Counted from the stretch's first letter, positions 52,705-62,290 are shown. The stretch is DNA of 64,000 bases from Lachnospiraceae bacterium (GCA_009774395.1 VSNQ01000003.1:27284-91283); one strand, 5' to 3'. The notes: generated by a model from the letters alone, not told the origin. Translations and numbers: made by a program.

Positions 52705-52837
52705 GTTACTGTTCACACAGGACTTAGCATTTACTGCTAAGTCCGTACGAAAACGTAGTGGCTGCAAGCAAAAATCCATTTGCGAAGCAAATTTTGCAAG
52801 GATTTTTGCCTGTTACTGGAACGGAGTGAACAGTAAC
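52705..52837. repeat. Family C structured repeat, diverged subtype (133 bp)
   Basis: Perfect stem gttactgttcac/gtgaacagtaac; ggacttagc/gctaagtcc around the same atttact loop; gcaaaaatcc/ggatttttgc enclosing atttgc-gaa-gcaaat. The order and loops match 37973-38108, while the stem bases differ in a compensating way. Confidence 0.85.
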
Positions 52838-52927
52838 AAGTAATCTGTTATTGCCTGCATTTTTCTTCTTGGTAACGTTACCGGACTATTTTAAAAAAAA
52901 TAGCGTCTGTTAATTTTTACGCTTCAA

Positions 52928-53627
52928 TTAATTTCCTTCTATTTTAAACACACTTAATCCGTCTTTTAACGCTTTCGACAACGCCGACAGATCATTCACT
53001 TTTTGCAGCATTTCTTCCATCATTTCCTCTTGTATCTTTGCATTATTGGAAACGCCGTCTGTGCAATATCCTCCATTCCTCCAGAAATCTTTTGTGTCAT
53101 ATCGGAATTGGTTCTTGTCAGTTCACTTTGTTCTTCTGTATCTGCAACTGCTTTCTCCGATAAATCCACAATATCAGCCGCTTTTTCCTGCGTATTTTTT
53201 GTACTGCCATCTAAATCTTCCGAAATCAACATTAGCTGTGCTGCGTGGCTATCCGTTGCTGCAATCAGCCGGCTTAAATTTTCTTTCATATGCTGCATGG
53301 CATTTGCCATATTTCCAACTTCGTCGCCTCGTTTTAAGAATCTTTGCGGAATATTTACAGTAAAATCGCCCTTTCCCATTCCATTGCAGATTTTTACAAT
53401 CTCTTTCATTGCGTTAAACTCATAATTACAGTACAGTATCATTAACGTTCCACTGATAATTAGCATAATTATCGTAACTGCAGCTGCAACTTTCCTAATT
53501 TTGGATACAATCGTATCGACAGTGTAATTATAAATACCGACATCCATTGCCCCCATAGCGCCCCCTCTACATAAATTGGACACATTACATCATACGTCCA
53601 AGCATTCTGCACATCTGCCCAAAAATC
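52928..53627 (-). pseudogene. Broken methyl-accepting chemotaxis protein
   Basis: The remains read, in different frames, DFWADVQNAWTYDVMCPIYVEGALWG (end of an outside sensor domain), then AMDVGIYNYTVDTIVSKIRK, a membrane span, HAMP (FNAMKEIVKICNGMGKGDF), part of a signalling coil (LMLISEDLDGSTKNTQEKAADI ... MEDIAQ), and finally GVSNNAKIQEEMMEEMLQKVNDLSALSKALKDGLSVFKIEGN. One base is lost in a G-run near 53549 and another near 53060. The conserved signalling tip is absent, and the 5' part ends at the AraC gene. Not functional. Confidence 0.8.
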
Positions 53628-54566
53628 CTACCTCTGTTTTCGTTCATTGCGATATTGTATTGGGGTCTTTCCTGTTGCTTTTTTAAATGCCTGCGAAAAA
53701 TAGGACTGTGAGGAAAAACCAAGCATATCCGATATCTGTGAAATCGAATAGGTGGTCGAGCCCAAAAGTGACTTGCCTTCCTGTATCCGCTTTTGCAGAA
53801 GATAAGTAATCGGGGATATCCCAATATATTTTGTAAAGGCATGAACCATATAATATTTGTTCATATGGGAAAGCGACGCCAGCATATCCAGCGTAATATT
53901 TTCTGAATAGTTCGCATCTAAATAATTTTTAATCTGTGTGCATTCACGGTTTAACAGGGCATTGCTGTTTTGCACAATGGCTAAATTATCATTGCGCAGC
54001 ATACAAAGCATTATCACTTCCAATAGATGCTGACATACTGCCTCATAGTTCTCCTCTTTCTTAGAAAGCTCCTCCAGCATAATATTTAAATAAGCGTATA
54101 TATAAGAGTTCTGCATATTATATTTATAAACACCTTGGGAAGCTATCTGAAATGCATTTTTTTGCATCATATTTTTTTGTATTGCCTTTTTTTGTATTGC
54201 ATTTTCCTGCATTGCATTTTGAAATGTGGTTTGCACTGTGCTTTGCATAGGATTATTTTCAAATGCGAAAGAAAGCCCATCTATTCCCAGTACAATATAT
54301 TCCAGCGGCGTTGTCTGCAAAGATCTCTCTGTATGCTGTACGTGCGGATTAATAATCACCAAATCATTTTTACTTACAGGAAATTCTGTACCTTCTGTTA
54401 CAAAGGAACCACTGCCGCGCACTACATAGAATAGTTCGCTAAATGGATGTGAATGCAGGATACTCTGCCAGTCCCCTTCATATTTCGAGGTCGAAACATA
54501 TAGAAGCTTTAAACCGTCAAAATTGGAAACTTTATTTTCCTCTAAACAATGCCTTGTATTTCCCAT
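53628..54566 (-). CDS. AraC family transcriptional regulator
   Basis: About 312 residues. N-terminal cupin-like sensor (about 20-90: HSHPFSELFYVVRGSGSFV ... FPVSKNDLVIINPHVQHTE), a low-complexity stretch of M/I-Q-K-N-A repeats (about 105-140), and a C-terminal pair of helix-turn-helix motifs (LASLSHMNKYYMVHAFTKYIGISPITYLL; YSISQISDMLGFSSQSYFSQAFKKATGKTPIQYR). The ATG at 54566 has GGAGG 7 bases upstream. It is divergent from the galacto-N-biose operon starting at 55405 and is its likely regulator, by position. Confidence 0.9.
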   Translation of the reverse strand: MGNTRHCLEENKVSNFDGLKLLYVSTSKYEGDWQSILHSHPFSELFYVVRGSGSFVTEGTEFPVSKNDLVIINPHVQHTERSLQTTPLEYIVLGIDGLSFAFENNPMQSTVQTTFQNAMQENAIQKKAIQKNMMQKNAFQIASQGVYKYNMQNSYIYAYLNIMLEELSKKEENYEAVCQHLLEVIMLCMLRNDNLAIVQNSNALLNRECTQIKNYLDANYSENITLDMLASLSHMNKYYMVHAFTKYIGISPITYLLQKRIQEGKSLLGSTTYSISQISDMLGFSSQSYFSQAFKKATGKTPIQYRNERKQR

Positions 54567-54701
54567 AAAAACGCCTCCTATAAAATGTACCTGCCAAAAT
54601 GATTGCAACGTTTTGAACTACACTCACAAGCGTTAAGCTTTTCCTATCTGCACAGCATATATCGTCCTCATATACAATATAAACCATGCAGAAATTGTAT
54701 C

Positions 54702-54799
54702 GGGGCTGTCGCATTAAGGGAAACATATACAAGATATTATAATACTGTACTGCATTTTATACCCTATCTTGTATAATCAAAACTTATTGCGACAGCCCC
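54702..54799. repeat. Family A palindromic repeat, 98 bp
   Basis: Nearly identical to 47122-47219, same orientation and length. It lies between the AraC gene and the sugar operon. Confidence 0.9.
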
Positions 54800-55113
54800 T
54801 TGCGCCGACCGCATACCGCAAAACGGCTAAATTCCTTAGTATAACTAAAATATAACAGAGTTTAGATATTTTGTCTATATGCATCTATTGAATTAAATTT
54901 CTAAAATTTGTATTTTATAAAAATTATGAACTCCGTATAGAACAAAAGTCCCAATGCCTTTCTTAATCTATTTTTCTTTTTATATTTTGTATAAAGTTTT
55001 GGCTTTTATAGCGAATTTTGTATAAATTATATACAATTGTAAAAGAAATGCATTATTTTTTTAATCCAAAATCGCTAAAAGCAATATTCCTAAAATTTCA
55101 AGCAACAATCCGA

Positions 55114-55142
55114 TTGATTCTATAAAATAATTTCGCTATACT
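55114..55142 (+). promoter_or_regulatory. Candidate promoter of the galacto-N-biose operon
   Basis: TTGATT (55114-55119), 17-base spacer, TATACT (55137-55142). The leader would be about 255 nt and include a family G repeat. Confidence 0.5.
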
Positions 55143-55162
55143 AGAACCATACTCAAATTAAT

Positions 55163-55264
55163 TTATACTGTTAGCAGTTAAAATTTCTGAGTAACCTGAC
55201 TACGTAACGTCAGCCATATACGTTTAACCAGTGCAGTATGGTAAACTCTGATGTTGTGTAGCAC
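55163..55264. repeat. Family G repeat in the operon leader
   Basis: ttatactgttagcagttaaaatttctgagtaacctgactacgtaacgtcagccatatacgtttaaccag...gatgttgtgtagca, same orientation as 50113. Confidence 0.7.
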
Positions 55265-55404
55265 AGCAAAAAAATTTGACAAAAAACGTAACAAAAGAAA
55301 CTTAACAAGACGAAGCTTGGAAAAAAAGCAATTGTATGCATCGCAATGCATCCACATACGACATAAAAACGATGTCGTATCAAATCAAAAGGGAGGGATT
55401 CTTT

Positions 55405-56880
55405 ATGAAATCGAAAAAAGTTATTTCATCGTTACTTGCAGCAGCAATGACTACATCACTACTCGCCGGATGCGGCAATTCTAACAATACACCAGCATCC
55501 TCAAACAACAATACAAATGCGGATAATGCTGCCGCAGATAATTCCAACACGGATAATGCTGCCGCAGATAACTCGAATACAGATAATGCTGCCGCAGATA
55601 ACTCAAATGCAGATAATGCTGCCGACGCACCAGAAACCACACCACCAGCGGAAGCACAGACGTTAAAAGTTGCTGCTTTTGAGGGCGGATACGGTGCTGA
55701 TATGTGGTCTGAAGTGGTAGCCGCTTTTGAAGCTTCCCACCCAGGCGTTACCGTTGAACTTACAATTGATAAGAAAATAGAGGATGTTATCAGTCCTGCT
55801 ATGAAAGCCGGCGATTATCCGGATGTTGTACATCTGGCAACGGGTCGTGAAGCTGCTTTAACAGAAACACTAACCAAGGAGAAGGCGCTTCTACCTTTGA
55901 CAGATGTTCTCGAAATGACTGTTCCCGGCGAAAGCGTAAAGGTAAAGGATAAAATTATTCCAGGCTTCCTTGATACCTTGGCAACGAATCCTTACGGTGA
56001 CGGTGTAACTTACTACGCACCGATGTTCTACAGTCCTTGCGGGCTATTCTACAATGCAGGGCTTTTTAAGGAAAAAGGCTGGACAGTACCGACCACATGG
56101 GAAGAAATGTGGGCGCTTGGCGACACGGCAGCTGCCGACAATATTGCACTGTTTACCTATCCTACTACCGGATATTTTGATGCATTTACATATGCAGCAC
56201 TGGCTTCTGCAGGCGGCTCTGACTTCTTTAATAAGTGCATGACTTATGAGGATGGCATTTGGGAAAGCGAGGACGCAACCAAAGTATTTGAACTGGTTGC
56301 TAAGCTTGCAACTTATACAGAAGGCACTACGGTTGCCAATGCAAACAACGATAACTTTACCAAGAATCAGCAGCTAATTCTTGACAACAAAGCCATTTTC
56401 TGTCCGAATGGTACATGGCTTCCAGGCGAAATGGCAGAAGCTCCAAGAGCCGACGGCTTTGAATGGGGATTTATGGCACTTCCAGCAGTGAATGCAGGTG
56501 GTTCTGGATGCTCTTTCTGCTGGTTTGAACAAATGTGGATTCCAGCAGCAGCAGAGAATCAGGATATGGCAAAAGAATTTGTCGCTTATATGTATTCTGA
56601 CGAAGCAGCGAAGATTTTTGCGAAATCAACTGCGATTCAGCCGATTACAGGGGTGAGCGATTCATTAGAGGGCGATAACAAAATGTTCTACAGCATCTAT
56701 GACAATGGTGCAACCGCAGTTATGGGCGGCTTTGCTTCTACAGAGCCAGTAGAAGGTGTCAATATGCTCGATACACTGTGCGGAACGGTTAACAGTATTG
56801 TAAGCGGTGACAAAACCGTTGCAGAATGGCAGACAGCCGTTGAAGAAGCCAGTGATAAATTAAGAGCAGCAATGAATTAG
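55405..56880 (+). CDS. Sugar ABC transporter substrate-binding lipoprotein
   Basis: About 491 residues. Lipobox LAGC, a linker with four DNSNTDNAAA-type repeats (30-base units), then an extracellular solute-binding protein fold of the carbohydrate type (LKVAAFEGGYGADMWSEVVAAFEASHPGVTVEL ... GDYPDVVHLATGRE ... YFDAFTYAALAS ... NGTWLPGEM). It captures the sugar outside the membrane and hands it to the two permeases downstream. With GH112 in the operon, the ligand is probably galacto-N-biose or lacto-N-biose. GGGAGG precedes the ATG. No ATPase gene is in the operon; a shared MsiK/UgpC-type ATPase elsewhere is expected. Confidence 0.92.
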   Translation: MKSKKVISSLLAAAMTTSLLAGCGNSNNTPASSNNNTNADNAAADNSNTDNAAADNSNTDNAAADNSNADNAADAPETTPPAEAQTLKVAAFEGGYGADMWSEVVAAFEASHPGVTVELTIDKKIEDVISPAMKAGDYPDVVHLATGREAALTETLTKEKALLPLTDVLEMTVPGESVKVKDKIIPGFLDTLATNPYGDGVTYYAPMFYSPCGLFYNAGLFKEKGWTVPTTWEEMWALGDTAAADNIALFTYPTTGYFDAFTYAALASAGGSDFFNKCMTYEDGIWESEDATKVFELVAKLATYTEGTTVANANNDNFTKNQQLILDNKAIFCPNGTWLPGEMAEAPRADGFEWGFMALPAVNAGGSGCSFCWFEQMWIPAAAENQDMAKEFVAYMYSDEAAKIFAKSTAIQPITGVSDSLEGDNKMFYSIYDNGATAVMGGFASTEPVEGVNMLDTLCGTVNSIVSGDKTVAEWQTAVEEASDKLRAAMN

Positions 56881-56900
56881 GTGCATTCAGGTTTTAGGGG

Positions 56901-56938
56901 CGCTCCCGAAGGTTTCCGCCTTTGGGGCGTTCTTTTTT
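56901..56938 (+). terminator. Intra-operon attenuator after the binding-protein gene
   Basis: cgctcccgaagg/cctttggggcg stem with one bulge, followed by ttctttttt. It would lower permease and enzyme expression relative to the binding protein, a known arrangement in sugar ABC operons. Confidence 0.75.
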
Positions 56939-56959
56939 ACAAGAAATGGAGGTGTGCAT

Positions 56960-57853
56960 ATGAAAAAGGTTAAAGATAGAACTTTTTTTATCACTGTATG
57001 TGTCGCGCCGGCATTAATATTGTTTATTATTTTTATGCTGATTCCCACTTTTAATGTCTTTAAAATGTCTTTGTATAAGTGGGGCGGCTACTCCAACAAC
57101 AAGCAGTTTGTCGGATTGAATAACTTTAAAATCTTAATGGAAGATGAGAATTTTTTCCGTTCCTTCCAAAATACTGTGCTGCTGATTGTCTGCGTAACCA
57201 TTGTAACAATGGCGCTTTCACTGATTTTTGCAGGCATTCTCTCGCGGGAAAAAATTAAAGGACAAAACTTTTTCCGCGTTATATTCTACATTCCAAATAT
57301 TTTGTCCGTTGTTGTTATCTCGGCGATTTTTTCCGCAATTTACGACCCAAACAATGGACTGCTCAACAGTATTATTGGTATTTTCAGGGGCTCCGAAAAA
57401 ACACCGATTCTGTGGCTGGGCGATCAGAAGCTGGTAATTTACAGTCTGGTTATCGCTATGATTTGGCAGGCAATCGGCTACTATATGGTTATGTATATGG
57501 CAAGTATGGCAAGCGTGCCCGAAAGCCTGTATGAATCTGCCGATTTAGAGGGTGCTGGTAAAGTACAACAGTTCTTCTCCATTACCCTTCCGCTTATCTG
57601 GACAAATATTAGAACAACGTTGACATTCTTTGTTATCAGCTCTATTAATATTAGTTTTCTAATTGTAAAGGCACTGACAAACGGCGGGCCAGATGGTGCT
57701 ACAGAAGTATTTTTAAGCTATATGTATAAACAAGCATACACCAATTCCTCGTATGGTTATGGTATGGCAATCGGTGTTGTTGTATTTCTATTCTCTTTTG
57801 GTCTGTCGGCAATTATTAACTTTGTCACCAAGAGAGAGCCTTTGGAATTTTAA
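56960..57853 (+). CDS. Sugar ABC transporter permease (MalF-like)
   Basis: About 297 residues with six membrane spans, beginning with the FITVCVAPALILFIIFMLIPTF helix. The EAA loop that docks to the ATPase is YESADLEGAGKVQQFFSITLPLIW. Together with 57869-58750 it forms the membrane channel for the sugar taken up. The ATG at 56960 has GGAGG 7 bases upstream; a GTG two codons earlier is too close to the site. Confidence 0.93.
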   Translation: MKKVKDRTFFITVCVAPALILFIIFMLIPTFNVFKMSLYKWGGYSNNKQFVGLNNFKILMEDENFFRSFQNTVLLIVCVTIVTMALSLIFAGILSREKIKGQNFFRVIFYIPNILSVVVISAIFSAIYDPNNGLLNSIIGIFRGSEKTPILWLGDQKLVIYSLVIAMIWQAIGYYMVMYMASMASVPESLYESADLEGAGKVQQFFSITLPLIWTNIRTTLTFFVISSINISFLIVKALTNGGPDGATEVFLSYMYKQAYTNSSYGYGMAIGVVVFLFSFGLSAIINFVTKREPLEF

Positions 57854-57868
57854 AGGAGGTGCTTGCAG

Positions 57869-58750
57869 ATGCAGAGAAAAAAAGGAATTAGTACCCGTAC
57901 ATTATATAAAATTTTTATCTATGTAGCGCTGCTTGCGCTTGCTATCAGCATTATTGTGCCTGTAGGATGGGTGTTCTTGGCATCCATTAAAGAGAACTCT
58001 GAATTTTATGGAAATCCGTGGACGATGCCCAAGGGAATCTACTTCCAAAATTTTCTGGATGCTTTTGAAAAAGCGAAAATGGGCGAGTATTTTATGAACT
58101 CTATTCTTGTAACAGCACTCGCACTGATTATACTTTTAGTTGTAGCGCTTCCTGCGGCATATGTGCTTGCACGCTACCGTTTTTTCGGGAGCAAATTTAT
58201 TAATATTTTATTTATGGGTGGGCTGTTTATTAATGTAAATTATATTGTAGTACCAATCTTTTTAATGTTTGTCGACGCAGATAAATTTTTAAAGGCATTT
58301 GCAGGACAGCCATTTTTCCTTAATAATTTATTTATTGTGGCGCTCGTCTATGCCTCGACTGCCCTTCCATTTACCATATATCTGCTGTCAGGCTTCTTTG
58401 TCACCATACCAAGAGATTATGAGGAAGCAGCCTATATGGATGGAAGTGGATATTTCCGCACAATGGTGCAGATTATGATGCCTATGGCGCTGCCTAGTAT
58501 TATTACGGTAATTCTGTTTAACTTTTTATCGTTCTGGAACGAATATATTATTTCCATGACCCTGCTTACAAAGGACGCCAAAACACTTCCGGTAGGGTTA
58601 ATGCAGCTTATGCAGGCACAGAAAGCAGCTGCAAATTATGGTCAGCTTTACGCCGGTCTAGTGATTGTAATGCTGCCAACCTTGATTTTATATATTATGG
58701 TGCAAAAAAAATTAACACAAGGAATGAGCCTTGGTGGACTCAAGGGTTGA
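57869..58750 (+). CDS. Sugar ABC transporter permease (MalG-like)
   Basis: About 293 residues with six spans. EAA loop: DYEEAAYMDGSGYFRTMVQIMMPMALPS. It ends with the usual QKKLTQGMSLGGLKG. AAAGGAGG precedes the ATG at 57869 (spacing 9); a TTG two codons earlier is possible. Partner of the preceding permease, 15 bases away. Confidence 0.93.
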   Translation: MQRKKGISTRTLYKIFIYVALLALAISIIVPVGWVFLASIKENSEFYGNPWTMPKGIYFQNFLDAFEKAKMGEYFMNSILVTALALIILLVVALPAAYVLARYRFFGSKFINILFMGGLFINVNYIVVPIFLMFVDADKFLKAFAGQPFFLNNLFIVALVYASTALPFTIYLLSGFFVTIPRDYEEAAYMDGSGYFRTMVQIMMPMALPSIITVILFNFLSFWNEYIISMTLLTKDAKTLPVGLMQLMQAQKAAANYGQLYAGLVIVMLPTLILYIMVQKKLTQGMSLGGLKG

Positions 58751-58768
58751 TAGAAAGGAGGCACGCCT

Positions 58769-58933
58769 ATGAAATATATCGTTCGGCTTCTGTATTTGTT
58801 GATATTTATTGTCAGCATGGCATTGATTATTACAGGACAGCGCAAAATCGGACCAGAGAGTTTGCTGATTATGCTCGTTGGACTTGCTGGAATTTTACTG
58901 CTTCTCTATCTTTACAATCGAAAGTACCAATAA
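58769..58933 (+). CDS. DUF6903-like small membrane peptide, 54 residues
   Basis: ATG at 58769 with a perfect AAAGGAGG. Two hydrophobic helices (about 5-22 and 32-48) around QRKIGPESL, ending in LYNRKYQ. This small family, as I recall it, is found next to permease and GH112 genes in gut Clostridia. It may assist the transporter. Easily missed because of its size, but its ribosome-binding site and operon position are convincing. Confidence 0.8.
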   Translation: MKYIVRLLYLLIFIVSMALIITGQRKIGPESLLIMLVGLAGILLLLYLYNRKYQ

Positions 58934-58981
58934 AGCCCCCATACCATCAACGGATTCTCACTGAAAGGAGCGTGGTTCATA

Positions 58982-61147
58982 ATGAATTTGGAAAATATAG
59001 GCAGATTAACGCTGCCTACAGACGTGGATATGGTTGATGAAACCATACGGCTAAAAAACCTGCTGGGTGCTGACGCGCTGCGGGACTGCGACGGAACCAC
59101 TATGCCAGAGGAACTGCTTAGCCAGGACGCCAAAATATATGCAACCTATTACACCACAAGGAAAGACAACGACTGGGCATTGAAAAATCCAGAGGAAATC
59201 CAGCAAGAATACTTAATTAGTGACCGCATTACTGCCAAAAGCGATCGCTTGCGCATTGCATTAATGAAGGGCTTCCACACCGAACAGCTAAAAGTCAATA
59301 CGATTGACGATCCCAAACGCTGGTGGGAAGTGAATGACCGCACGACAGGCGAAATCGTTCCTACAGATAAATGGGACTACGATACAGAAAGCGGCGAAGT
59401 TGTAATCGAAACGATTCCTTACCACCAATACACGGTAAGTTTCCTTGCTTTCTTGATATGGGATCCTGTACATATGTATAATTTTATCACAAACGACTGG
59501 AAGGACGCGCCGCACCAGCTTACTTATGACGTAAGGCAGCCCAAAACACAGGCTTATGTCAAAGAAAAGCTGAAAAAATGGTGTGAGGATAATCCGCATG
59601 TAGATGTTGTGCGCTTTACTACCTTTTTTCATCAATTTACCCTGACATTTGACGACCAAAAACGAGAGAAATTTGTGGAGTGGTTCGGATACAGTGCCAG
59701 CGTCAGCCCCTATATTTTGGAGCAGTTTGAAAAATGGGCAGGCTATCCATTCCGTCCAGAATATATTGTAGATCAAGGCTACCATAATTCTACGTTCCGC
59801 GTGCCCTCTAAGGAATTTCGAGATTTTATTGAATTTCAGCAAATAGAAGTTTCCAAACTCGCCAAGGAACTGGTAGATATCGTGCACAGCTATGGCAAAG
59901 AAGCCATGATGTTTCTAGGCGATCACTGGATTGGCACCGAACCCTTTGGAAAGTATTTTGCCAATATTGGATTGGATGCAGTTGTTGGTTCTGTCGGCGA
60001 CGGTGTAACGCTTCGCATGATTTCGGATATCAAAGGCGTAAAATATACAGAAGGCAGACTACTTCCCTACTTTTTCCCGGATGTCTTTACAGAGGGCGGC
60101 GATCCCATTGGCGAAGCGCAGGATAATTGGCTGAAGGCAAGACGGGCAATTCTACGTTCCCCACTCGATCGCATTGGCTACGGCGGCTACCTGAAACTTG
60201 CTGCTAAATGGCCGCACTTTATTGAGCAAATTAGCAAAGTGGTAGCGGAATTTCGCCAAATCCATGCGCATATGCAGGGAACTAAAGCGTATACTGCACC
60301 TTTTAAAGTTGCAATTTTAAACTGTTGGGGCAGCATCCGCAGATGGATGTCCAACCAAGTGCACCATGCTCTATGGTACCGTGAAATTTATTCTTATGTC
60401 GGTGTTATCGAATGTTTGAGCGGTATGCCGATTGATGTGGAATTTATTGATTTTGACCAAATCCGAAAGGGCATTGCTCCTGCTATTAAAGTTATTATCA
60501 ATGCTGGCGATGCCTATACTTCATGGAGCGGCGCGCAGAATTGGACAGATCCGTCTGTAGTATGCGCAATCCGCAAATTCGTGGACGAGGGCGGCGGCTT
60601 TATCGGTGTAGGAGAACCCAGCGCCTGCCAATATCAAGGACGCTACTTCCAGCTTAGCGATGTGCTAGGCGTTGACAGGGAACTTGGTTTTTCTATGAGT
60701 ACAGATAAATATAACACGCCAAACAGCCAGCATTTTATATTGGAAGATATTCCAAAAGAAATTGATTTCGGTGAAGGAAAGAGCCGTATTTATGCACAAG
60801 GAGAAAATTATCAAATTTTAAATATGGATGGCAAGTATAGCCGACTCGTGGTTAACGAATACGGTAAGGGACGAAGCGTATACTTTACAGGTCTTCCCTA
60901 CTCTCCACAGAACTGCCGACTGCTGCTGCGTGCTATCTATTTTGCGGCACACAGCGAAGATGAACTGAAAAAATACTATGTAACAAATGTCGATACAGAA
61001 CTTGCTGTCTTTGAACAGACCAAGACAATCGCTGTTATTAACAATTCCAAGGAGTCGCAGGAAACCGATTTATATGTAAATAACAAACTTTATGCCCAGC
61101 TTTCTCTGGCACCTATGGAAATGAAATGGATTGATAATGCAATTTAA
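58982..61147 (+). CDS. lnpA: 1,3-beta-galactosyl-N-acetylhexosamine phosphorylase (GH112)
   Basis: 721 residues, the normal length of GH112 enzymes. It phosphorolyses galacto-N-biose and/or lacto-N-biose (from mucin O-glycans or human milk oligosaccharides) to galactose 1-phosphate and GalNAc or GlcNAc. Family features: GRLTLPTD start, NDWALKNP, a TIM-barrel with VDVVRFTTFFHQFTL, FRPEYIVDQGYHNSTFR, MFLGDHWIGTEPFG and WGSIRRWMSNQ, then the GATase-like domain (GVGEPSACQYQGRYFQL) and a small beta domain. The general acid should be an Asp in the barrel; I could not fix it with certainty. AAAGGAGCG precedes the ATG. Cytoplasmic. Which disaccharide is preferred is not decidable by eye. Confidence 0.93.
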   Translation: MNLENIGRLTLPTDVDMVDETIRLKNLLGADALRDCDGTTMPEELLSQDAKIYATYYTTRKDNDWALKNPEEIQQEYLISDRITAKSDRLRIALMKGFHTEQLKVNTIDDPKRWWEVNDRTTGEIVPTDKWDYDTESGEVVIETIPYHQYTVSFLAFLIWDPVHMYNFITNDWKDAPHQLTYDVRQPKTQAYVKEKLKKWCEDNPHVDVVRFTTFFHQFTLTFDDQKREKFVEWFGYSASVSPYILEQFEKWAGYPFRPEYIVDQGYHNSTFRVPSKEFRDFIEFQQIEVSKLAKELVDIVHSYGKEAMMFLGDHWIGTEPFGKYFANIGLDAVVGSVGDGVTLRMISDIKGVKYTEGRLLPYFFPDVFTEGGDPIGEAQDNWLKARRAILRSPLDRIGYGGYLKLAAKWPHFIEQISKVVAEFRQIHAHMQGTKAYTAPFKVAILNCWGSIRRWMSNQVHHALWYREIYSYVGVIECLSGMPIDVEFIDFDQIRKGIAPAIKVIINAGDAYTSWSGAQNWTDPSVVCAIRKFVDEGGGFIGVGEPSACQYQGRYFQLSDVLGVDRELGFSMSTDKYNTPNSQHFILEDIPKEIDFGEGKSRIYAQGENYQILNMDGKYSRLVVNEYGKGRSVYFTGLPYSPQNCRLLLRAIYFAAHSEDELKKYYVTNVDTELAVFEQTKTIAVINNSKESQETDLYVNNKLYAQLSLAPMEMKWIDNAI

Positions 61148-61159
61148 CGGAGGTTCAAT

Positions 61160-62290
61160 ATGGCATCACTACAACTGGCTAGTGCCAATATAGACGAGGT
61201 AATCGCTGTCTATAACCTAGAAAATATCGCAAATGGCATATTAACAAAGCAGTGTCCATACGGCAGCGGACATATTAATGACACCTTCCTTCTGTGCTTC
61301 GAAACGCCCGCAAACGACCAAAAGCAGTATATTCTCCAGCGCATAAACCATACAATTTTTCATAATCCGCCGCAGCTTATGGAAAATATTGTAAATATCA
61401 CACGTTTTCTGCGCAATAAAATTACTGCCCAAGGTGGCGAGCCTGACAGAGAAACCTTAAACGTTATTAAGACCAAACATGGTACAAACTGGTATCAAGA
61501 CAGCGATAACAATTATTGGCGCATATATCAGTTTATTGAAAATTCGCTCTGTTTAGAACAGGTAAAAAGTGAAAAAGATTTTTATGACAGTGCTGTCGCT
61601 TTCGGCAATTTTCAAAAAATGCTGGCAGATTTTCCGACAGAACTACTACATGAAACCATTCCCAATTTCCACCATACGCCCTCCCGTTTTCAAGCTTTCC
61701 AAAAGGCTCTAAACGAAGGTATTCCCACTCGCATTGCCTTGGCTCAAAATGAGATTGCTTTTGCCCTCGAGCGGGAATGCGAAACGACAATTTTAACCAA
61801 TTTATTAAAAGAAGGACAGCTGCCGCTTCGGGTAACACACAATGATACCAAGTTAAACAATATATTATTTGACGCTGATACCAAAAAAGCTTTGTGTATT
61901 ATCGATCTTGACACTGTTATGCCGGGACTTTCATTGTATGATTTTGGGGATTCCATTCGTTTCGGTGCAAACACCGCCGCAGAGGATGAAACCGATTTAA
62001 GCAAGGTGTCGCTTGATTTATCGCTGTTTGAAGCTTTTACAAAAGGGTATTTGGAGGGCTGCGGCGGAAGCCTGACAGATAAAGAAATAGCAATGCTGCC
62101 TATGGGCGCAAAACTAATGACCTATGAATGTGGCATACGGTTTCTAAGCGATTTCCTATTAGGTGATACGTACTTTAAAATCCACAGAGAAAACCAAAAT
62201 TTAGACCGTGCAAAAACGCAGTTTCGGCTTGTTGCGGATATGGAAGCAAAATGGGATACAATGGCAGAGATTGTGCGGAAATATCAATAG
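61160..62290 (+). CDS. nahK: N-acetylhexosamine 1-kinase-like phosphotransferase
   Basis: 376 residues of the aminoglycoside phosphotransferase/choline kinase fold: YGSGHINDTFLL (nucleotide loop), the catalytic loop VTHNDTKLNNILFD and the metal-binding IIDLDTVMPGLSLYDFGDSIR. It would phosphorylate the N-acetylhexosamine released by the GH112 enzyme at C1 with ATP, completing the galacto-N-biose/lacto-N-biose pathway (NahK/LnpB in bifidobacteria). GGAGG precedes the ATG, 12 bases after the lnpA stop. Last gene of the operon. The uridylyltransferase of the pathway is not in this window, while galE is at 35941. Confidence 0.88.
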   Translation: MASLQLASANIDEVIAVYNLENIANGILTKQCPYGSGHINDTFLLCFETPANDQKQYILQRINHTIFHNPPQLMENIVNITRFLRNKITAQGGEPDRETLNVIKTKHGTNWYQDSDNNYWRIYQFIENSLCLEQVKSEKDFYDSAVAFGNFQKMLADFPTELLHETIPNFHHTPSRFQAFQKALNEGIPTRIALAQNEIAFALERECETTILTNLLKEGQLPLRVTHNDTKLNNILFDADTKKALCIIDLDTVMPGLSLYDFGDSIRFGANTAAEDETDLSKVSLDLSLFEAFTKGYLEGCGGSLTDKEIAMLPMGAKLMTYECGIRFLSDFLLGDTYFKIHRENQNLDRAKTQFRLVADMEAKWDTMAEIVRKYQ

